Shown: positions 6,775 through 10,304 of the stretch, one piece after another | Layout of the letters: the number at the start of each line of letters is the position of its first letter | How positions within the stretch are numbered: position 1 is the stretch's first letter | DNA from: Prevotella sp. CAG:1031 | GTDB lineage: Bacteria > Bacteroidota > Bacteroidia > Bacteroidales > Muribaculaceae | Assembly (NCBI GenBank): GCA_000431215.1 | Contig: HF985583.1 | Coordinates: 3,292-13,595, forward strand | Length of the DNA: 10,304 nt | Direction: 5' to 3' | Notes under the pieces: generated by a model | Seen by the model: only the letters and a program-made list of their open reading frames with translations | The model's database searches: none | What the model was told of the DNA's origin: nothing | Program-made: the position numbers and the translations under genes

Positions 6775-7550
6775 TTTTCTTTTGATTCAAGTAATCCAGC
6801 ATTATAGGCAAAAATTTGGCTTTGTAGAAGAATCGCAATAATACGGTTTATTTCTATCATATCACTACACAGACGTTTAATTTCAGCCTTAGTTAACACT
6901 ATCTTATCCTTATTATAACTATAGTAACTATTCACTTCAAAATTTGTCTGACCTGAAGAAGGGTGAATAAAGCAGGAATAGATTTTATAAAGTTCATTTA
7001 ATCTATAGCCATTCTGTTCATCTAGTTCAGCCCTAACAGCAGAAGGAACTATAGGCTTATTTTTTATCTTTATATCATTAAGCTGCTTCCCCTCTCTGAA
7101 AACTCTATACAATACCCTGAAGGGGTATTTGAGTTCAGCCGCTAAGTAGGTCAGATTATCTAACTGAAGCCTGATTAGTGGCATAGCAGCCAAAGGTTCT
7201 GTAGCTTCAAGTAGAGTTATAAAACCTCTATTCAGGGCATTTATAGAAGTTTCTATTTCTACAAAATCTCCTAACCCTATTTCAATATAAGCCATTCCCC
7301 TTAACTCATTTTCGTTAAAGGTGTAGCCTTTTGATTCTACATTAGTCCTAATTTTTTCTTTAGTTATTGCAGTATCATCTGCTTCTACCATTTCAGGGGT
7401 AATAAGGTCTAAAGATACTGCATAGCCTTTTTTTCCTAGATAATGAAACTGGGCATAGAACAGCCTTCCGAAGATAGGGCTATAATATTCATCGGAAGCA
7501 GCTAACCACCGTTGTGTAAATTTGCCCTTCAGTTTCAGGTTTTCTTCCAT
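6771..7550 (-). CDS. Soluble helical protein of 259 residues, unknown function (DUF5677-like features)
   Basis: No signal peptide or membrane helix is visible, so the product is probably cytoplasmic. It is the largest protein of the operon apart from the recombinase. The N-terminal 100 residues are mixed. From about residue 100 it looks largely helical: ETSINALNRGFITLLEATEPLA, then LIRLQLDNLTYLAAEL (R127, D131), then YKIYSCFIHPSS (Y191, H196) and a long C-terminal helix (220-250). The spacing of an Arg-x3-Asp helix and a later Y..C.IHPS helix resembles DUF5677-like or Abi-like helical proteins found in defence and mobile-element contexts. This resemblance is from memory and weak. The start overlaps the stop of the 61-residue gene by 1 base (TAATG). 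The stop overlaps the lipoprotein start (ATGA). Confidence 0.75.
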   Translation of the reverse strand: MEENLKLKGKFTQRWLAASDEYYSPIFGRLFYAQFHYLGKKGYAVSLDLITPEMVEADDTAITKEKIRTNVESKGYTFNENELRGMAYIEIGLGDFVEIETSINALNRGFITLLEATEPLAAMPLIRLQLDNLTYLAAELKYPFRVLYRVFREGKQLNDIKIKNKPIVPSAVRAELDEQNGYRLNELYKIYSCFIHPSSGQTNFEVNSYYSYNKDKIVLTKAEIKRLCSDMIEINRIIAILLQSQIFAYNAGLLESKEK

Positions 7551-7735
7551 TATAGATTCTCTAAGGCTTTAATACCAAACATAATTGCAGCTATAACAGC
7601 ACCAAAAAGTAAAGCAGTGATACAGCCTCCACCTGCACTTTCTCCTTCTTTCGGGTCATCTTCTTTGTCAGTATGAAAAAGAAAATAGCCTATTGCACCT
7701 ACAATTATTGTTACAGCTATAAATCCTACTACCAT
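7550..7735 (-). CDS. Small two-helix membrane protein, 61 residues
   Basis: Two hydrophobic segments (about residues 2-20 and 37-57) are joined by a charged loop with an acidic cluster (HTDKEDDPKEGES) and a GGG turn. There is no family I recognise. That it is a real gene is supported by its position: its ATG overlaps the upstream stop by one base (TGATG) and its stop overlaps the next ATG by one base (TAATG). It is thus wedged exactly between two longer genes of the operon. A helical hairpin with a polar loop could be a membrane partner or a small pore-like subunit (inference). Confidence 0.7.
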   Translation of the reverse strand: MVVGFIAVTIIVGAIGYFLFHTDKEDDPKEGESAGGGCITALLFGAVIAAIMFGIKALENL

Positions 7736-8115
7736 CAGTTATCTGTGTTTTGTGAATCTTTGAAAGCAGACCTTATTAAGAAATCGCATTTTTCTATAAG
7801 GTCTGAATCCATACACTTTGAACAAAAATAGTAAGGGTAGATTTTGCTTTTGTTATATTCATAAGAAAAGCCGTATCTGTCCATCTGTAATCCATACCCT
7901 ATTTCAGGGCAGTCTGTGGTAGAATGATAAACTAGATTTTCATTTGCACTGTCATTTATAGCAGGTCTACTTTCAACAAAGAAGTGGCTTCCATCTCCTT
8001 TAGGGTTCTTATCCTGATATAGACCTACAAAGTAGCCACCAGTGAAACTAAGGGCTATAATCCCTATAGTGATTACTGCTACTATAAGCTGCTTCTTTGT
8101 AATTTCAATTTTCAT
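7735..8115 (-). CDS. Single-pass membrane protein with a His/Cys cluster, first gene of the element operon
   Basis: This is a 126-residue protein with a basic N-terminus and a membrane helix at about residues 10-31, so the rest is probably outside the inner membrane. The outer domain carries LVYHSTTDCPEIGYG (H64, C69) and YYFCSKCMD (C98, C101), plus C110. The YHxxxxC...CxxC arrangement resembles small zinc-binding modules in which one His and three Cys hold the metal (inference). Disulfides are an alternative if the domain is periplasmic. It leads the operon, with a TAACTTTG promoter box at 8143-8150 that leaves a leader of about 27 bases. Its stop shares one base with the next ATG. I recognise no named family. 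Confidence 0.75.
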   Translation of the reverse strand: MKIEITKKQLIVAVITIGIIALSFTGGYFVGLYQDKNPKGDGSHFFVESRPAINDSANENLVYHSTTDCPEIGYGLQMDRYGFSYEYNKSKIYPYYFCSKCMDSDLIEKCDFLIRSAFKDSQNTDN

Positions 8116-8142
8116 TTATATTTGGAAGGGTATATTAGACTG

Positions 8143-8150
8143 CAAAGTTA
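8143..8150 (-). promoter_or_regulatory. -7 box of a likely promoter for the five-gene cargo operon
   Basis: Read on the minus strand, TAACTTTG matches the Bacteroidetes -7 consensus and is followed by GCAG, as in other promoters of this window. No good TTG occurs 19-21 bases upstream. The promoter may be weak or need an activator. It lies between the recombinase terminator and the first cargo gene, so the cargo can be expressed independently of the recombinase. Confidence 0.5.
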
Positions 8151-8174
8151 GCAAAAATCTGTGAATTAGCCACT

Positions 8175-8202
8175 AAGAAAGGGCTACTATTTACAGCAGC
8201 CC
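8175..8202 (-). terminator. Terminator after the recombinase gene
   Basis: Read on the minus strand, GGGCTGCT and AGTAGCCC (one G-T pair) form an 8-bp stem with a six-base loop, followed by TTTCTT. It starts 24 bases after the recombinase stop and separates the recombinase from the cargo operon. Confidence 0.65.
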
Positions 8203-8225
8203 CTACTTACTTTCATTAAATCAGC

Positions 8226-9938
8226 CTATTCCTGCACTGGCTTCAGCTGCTTATTCTTCATCATTACTTCAAAGAAGGCTTCTGTGGTATAAGTGCCGAA
8301 AATAGTTACATCAGTATCTTCACCGCTATAATAGCTGCTGTTTTCATCAGTAACTTCTATCAGTATTGAATCCTTCAGCTTCAGGTCAGTTTTAGCATAC
8401 TTCTGAAGGGCTATAGCGTCTGAAATAACTAAATCACCCTTATCTAAGAACCAATACCAACCCTTCCACAGTCTGATAAGATAAACTGTAATACCGTTCA
8501 GATACTGAATAGCTAATATTTTGTGCTTCTGTTCACCGTACACAAAGATGGCTTCTATTACCTTATGTAGGTATTCAAACTTTTCATCTTCATCAGTTAT
8601 TTCAGTGATTTCATCAGGCGAATCTAACCGCTTCTGAAGAAGGGCTATTTTACTTTCTCTGTCGGCTATCTCTGTAACCATCATTTGCCTTTCTTTCTGA
8701 AGGGCTTTAATTTTTTCTATTATTCCTTCAGTATCATCTACCACAGTGGCTAGGGTTAGCAGCTTAGATTCCTGCTTTTTACTGTCAGTTATTGAATCCT
8801 GATAACCTTCTATTTCCTTCTGAAGCAGTGCTATTTCTGCTGCAATAGGTTCAGCCTTCTTAGCTGCTTCTTCCTTAGCCATAGCTTCAGAAAACACTTC
8901 CTTAGTAACATTCCAAACAGCCTTATTCAGATTTTCAGTAGCTATAGAAGTGCTTCCACATCGGTTCAAATATTCATTAGTTCCTGAAGTGCAAGTGTAC
9001 ATTTTCCCAGTGTTAGTGTAAACGTGATTACACCTACCGCAAAGAATCAGACCTTTCAGAAGGGCTGGCTTCTTATTTCTCGCTTCCTTAGCTAGGCTTC
9101 TAGTTCTTCTGCCATTCATAGCAGCCTGAACAGCGTTAAACAGTTCAGCAGTTATAATAGCAGGTGTTTCTACGCTGTCAGTTTCAGGATTGAAGAACCT
9201 GATTTTACTTCCCTTTTCTAATTTTGTTAATTCCTTCTTATAGTATTTTTTACCACCTACTTTCTTCTGACCCATATAGGCTGTATTATGAAGAAGGTAG
9301 TTAAGGGTGTTAGCACACCAGTTCAGACTATAGGCTGCTTTCAGATAAGCCTTCAGCCTTCTAGCAGAATAGCCTTCTGAAGCCTTCTGAAAAATATCCC
9401 TTACTATAGCAGCTTCTTCTTCATTGATTACTAACCTTCCGTTTTCATCTTTATTATAGCCGAACACTGAAGTATTACAGTAGGATTTCTTTTCTACCAG
9501 TACTCTGTACCTTTTACCCCTTTTTACACGTTCTTTGAACTTCAGGGCTTCAGCTTCTGCAATAGAAGCGTAAAGGGTCAGAACTAGCTTAGAAGTAGAA
9601 TCCTTTTTACCGTTTTCATTCCAACTTCTATAGTTTTCATTTAAGGCATAGATTAAGATTCCTTTCTTTTCTATTTCTTCAATAGTGCTAAGAACCATTA
9701 CAGTTCTTCTAGAAAGTCTACTGATTTCCCAAACAAATACAGCGTCTGTATCTGCATTAGTCAGGGCTAGAACCTTAGCCAGTTCAGTTCTATCATCATC
9801 AAAGCCTGATTCTTTTTCTTCATATATATGGGTAACTTCATAGCCCATAGTTTCAGCCTTCCTTTTCAGGTCAGCAGTCTGTGAAGTATAATCCTGCTCT
9901 GTTGTAGAAACACGGGAGTATATTACAGCTTTTTTCAT
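8226..9938 (-). CDS. Large serine recombinase (site-specific integrase)
   Basis: This 570-residue enzyme is expected to cut and join DNA through a phosphoserine link and integrate or excise the element. The N-terminal resolvase domain (1-140) has YSRVSTTEQ with catalytic S11 and R9, SGFDDDR (R50) and the EISRLSRR pair (R74, R77). A recombinase domain follows (about 150-275, with SVFGYNKDENGRLVIN and the helix EEAAIVRDIFQKASEGYSARR). The zinc ribbon is CGRC...C...C (about C300, C303, C316, C327). A coiled-coil insertion lies at about 355-440 (KEIEGYQDSITDSKKQESKLL and on), the part that in this family controls synapsis and directionality. The final 130 residues form a tail I cannot assign. The ATG at 9936-9938 sits about 21 bases from a good -7 box. 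No separate directionality factor is recognisable. Every key residue is present. Confidence 0.95.
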   Translation of the reverse strand: MKKAVIYSRVSTTEQDYTSQTADLKRKAETMGYEVTHIYEEKESGFDDDRTELAKVLALTNADTDAVFVWEISRLSRRTVMVLSTIEEIEKKGILIYALNENYRSWNENGKKDSTSKLVLTLYASIAEAEALKFKERVKRGKRYRVLVEKKSYCNTSVFGYNKDENGRLVINEEEAAIVRDIFQKASEGYSARRLKAYLKAAYSLNWCANTLNYLLHNTAYMGQKKVGGKKYYKKELTKLEKGSKIRFFNPETDSVETPAIITAELFNAVQAAMNGRRTRSLAKEARNKKPALLKGLILCGRCNHVYTNTGKMYTCTSGTNEYLNRCGSTSIATENLNKAVWNVTKEVFSEAMAKEEAAKKAEPIAAEIALLQKEIEGYQDSITDSKKQESKLLTLATVVDDTEGIIEKIKALQKERQMMVTEIADRESKIALLQKRLDSPDEITEITDEDEKFEYLHKVIEAIFVYGEQKHKILAIQYLNGITVYLIRLWKGWYWFLDKGDLVISDAIALQKYAKTDLKLKDSILIEVTDENSSYYSGEDTDVTIFGTYTTEAFFEVMMKNKQLKPVQE

Positions 9939-9959
9939 AATCGGTTAAATTTTCTGCTG

Positions 9960-9990
9960 CAAAGTTACCACCTAATTTCCCCATATCCAA
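9960..9990 (-). promoter_or_regulatory. Recombinase promoter
   Basis: Read on the minus strand, TTG (9988-9990), a 20-base spacer and TAACTTTG (9960-9967) match the Bacteroidetes promoter pattern. The -7 box ends 21 bases before the ATG. The region probably lies at or next to the right attachment site, so the -33 box could come from flanking DNA in the integrated state. Confidence 0.6.
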
Positions 9991-10200
9991 GCGTTTTGAG
10001 AATAAAGTTATATCTGTGTCTATCCAATTAAGCACTTTTGAACGAAGACATATCCATATGATAGACAAAACAATTAATGTCAAGGTTATAATTGTATTTG
10101 TTGAATTTAAGATGTCTACGATATTTTGCAGGGAGTCAGTTTGTTCAAAAGAATAGTCAGATATATTCTGATACATGGGGACTAATTGGGCCCATATCAT
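9990..10200 (-). pseudogene. 5' part of a membrane protein gene, apparently cut by the element
   Basis: A minus-strand frame from ATG 10200 encodes MIWAQLVPMYQNISDYSFEQ and a helix TIITLTLIVLSIIWICL (about residues 35-52), then KVLNWIDTDITLFSKRL. It stays open to a stop at 9871-9873 (109 codons), but its last part overlaps the recombinase coding sequence in another frame and has lost protein character. The frame is also open upstream to 10245, with no other ATG. The likely reading is a host-side membrane protein gene truncated near 9990-10010. I found no matching C-terminal part at the left end of the element. The right boundary is approximate. Confidence 0.4.
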
Positions 10201-10245
10201 ATCGCCTATTGTTGAAACGACAACTGATAAAGTAGTAACGGGTCA

Positions 10246-10304
10246 GCGGATTTTCCCGGTGTGCAGACGGTGTATCGGAGTAGAGTGCTATCTTTGCAGG
10301 ATGA
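10246..10304 (+). promoter_or_regulatory. Possible promoter facing out of the right end
   Basis: TATCTTTG at 10289-10296 fits the -7 consensus on the plus strand and is followed by CAGG and an ATG at 10301. No TTG lies at the expected -33 position. If real, it drives a gene outside the window. Confidence 0.25.

Noticed and set aside
9871..9989. C-terminal half of the 109-codon minus-strand frame as real protein
   Set aside because: It overlaps the recombinase start codon, promoter and first 20 or so codons in another frame, and the sequence loses membrane-protein character there.

Overview
The window reads as a Bacteroidales chromosome, probably Muribaculaceae-like. The housekeeping part (1-3933) is GC-rich with codons typical of that group. 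Several genes carry the Bacteroidetes promoter pattern, TTTG (or TTG) then 19-20 nt then TAnnTTTG, and Shine-Dalgarno sites are weak or absent. The family assignment is inference; phylum and order are better supported.

Layout. 1-1422 is the 3' part of an RNase R gene, overlapping by 4 bp with folB (dihydroneopterin aldolase, 1419-1772). Facing them on the minus strand is an operon: a 66-residue two-helix peptide gene (3933-3733), an ABC ATPase (3689-2838), a six-helix permease (2841-2152) and a YtrA-type GntR repressor (2148-1783). A consensus promoter lies upstream of the peptide gene. Next is a tRNA island: two identical tRNA-Gly(GCC), one tRNA-Leu(GAG) and a hairpin terminator on the plus strand, then tRNA-His(GTG) on the minus strand with its own promoter and terminator. 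From 4871 to 5662 lie a 3' remnant of a carbohydrate-binding-like domain and an intact lone membrane protein gene.

From about 5.7 to 10.0 kb the sequence changes abruptly to AT-rich DNA. I find no GATC, GGCC, GCGC, CCGG or CGCG between 5622 and about 9990. This block holds a large serine recombinase (9938-8226) and, downstream on the same strand, a tightly packed five-gene operon (8115-5864): a membrane protein with a His/Cys cluster, a 61-residue two-helix protein, a 259-residue soluble helical protein, a lipoprotein and a zinc-ribbon membrane protein. Stop and start codons overlap or nearly touch at every junction. I see no relaxase, replication, transfer or phage structural genes. The simplest reading is a small integrase-driven element whose cargo is an unrecognised envelope-linked five-protein system.

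The right flank (10000-10304) holds a reading frame for a membrane protein that runs out of frame into the recombinase gene, so it was probably cut by the insertion. Exact element ends could not be fixed by eye.
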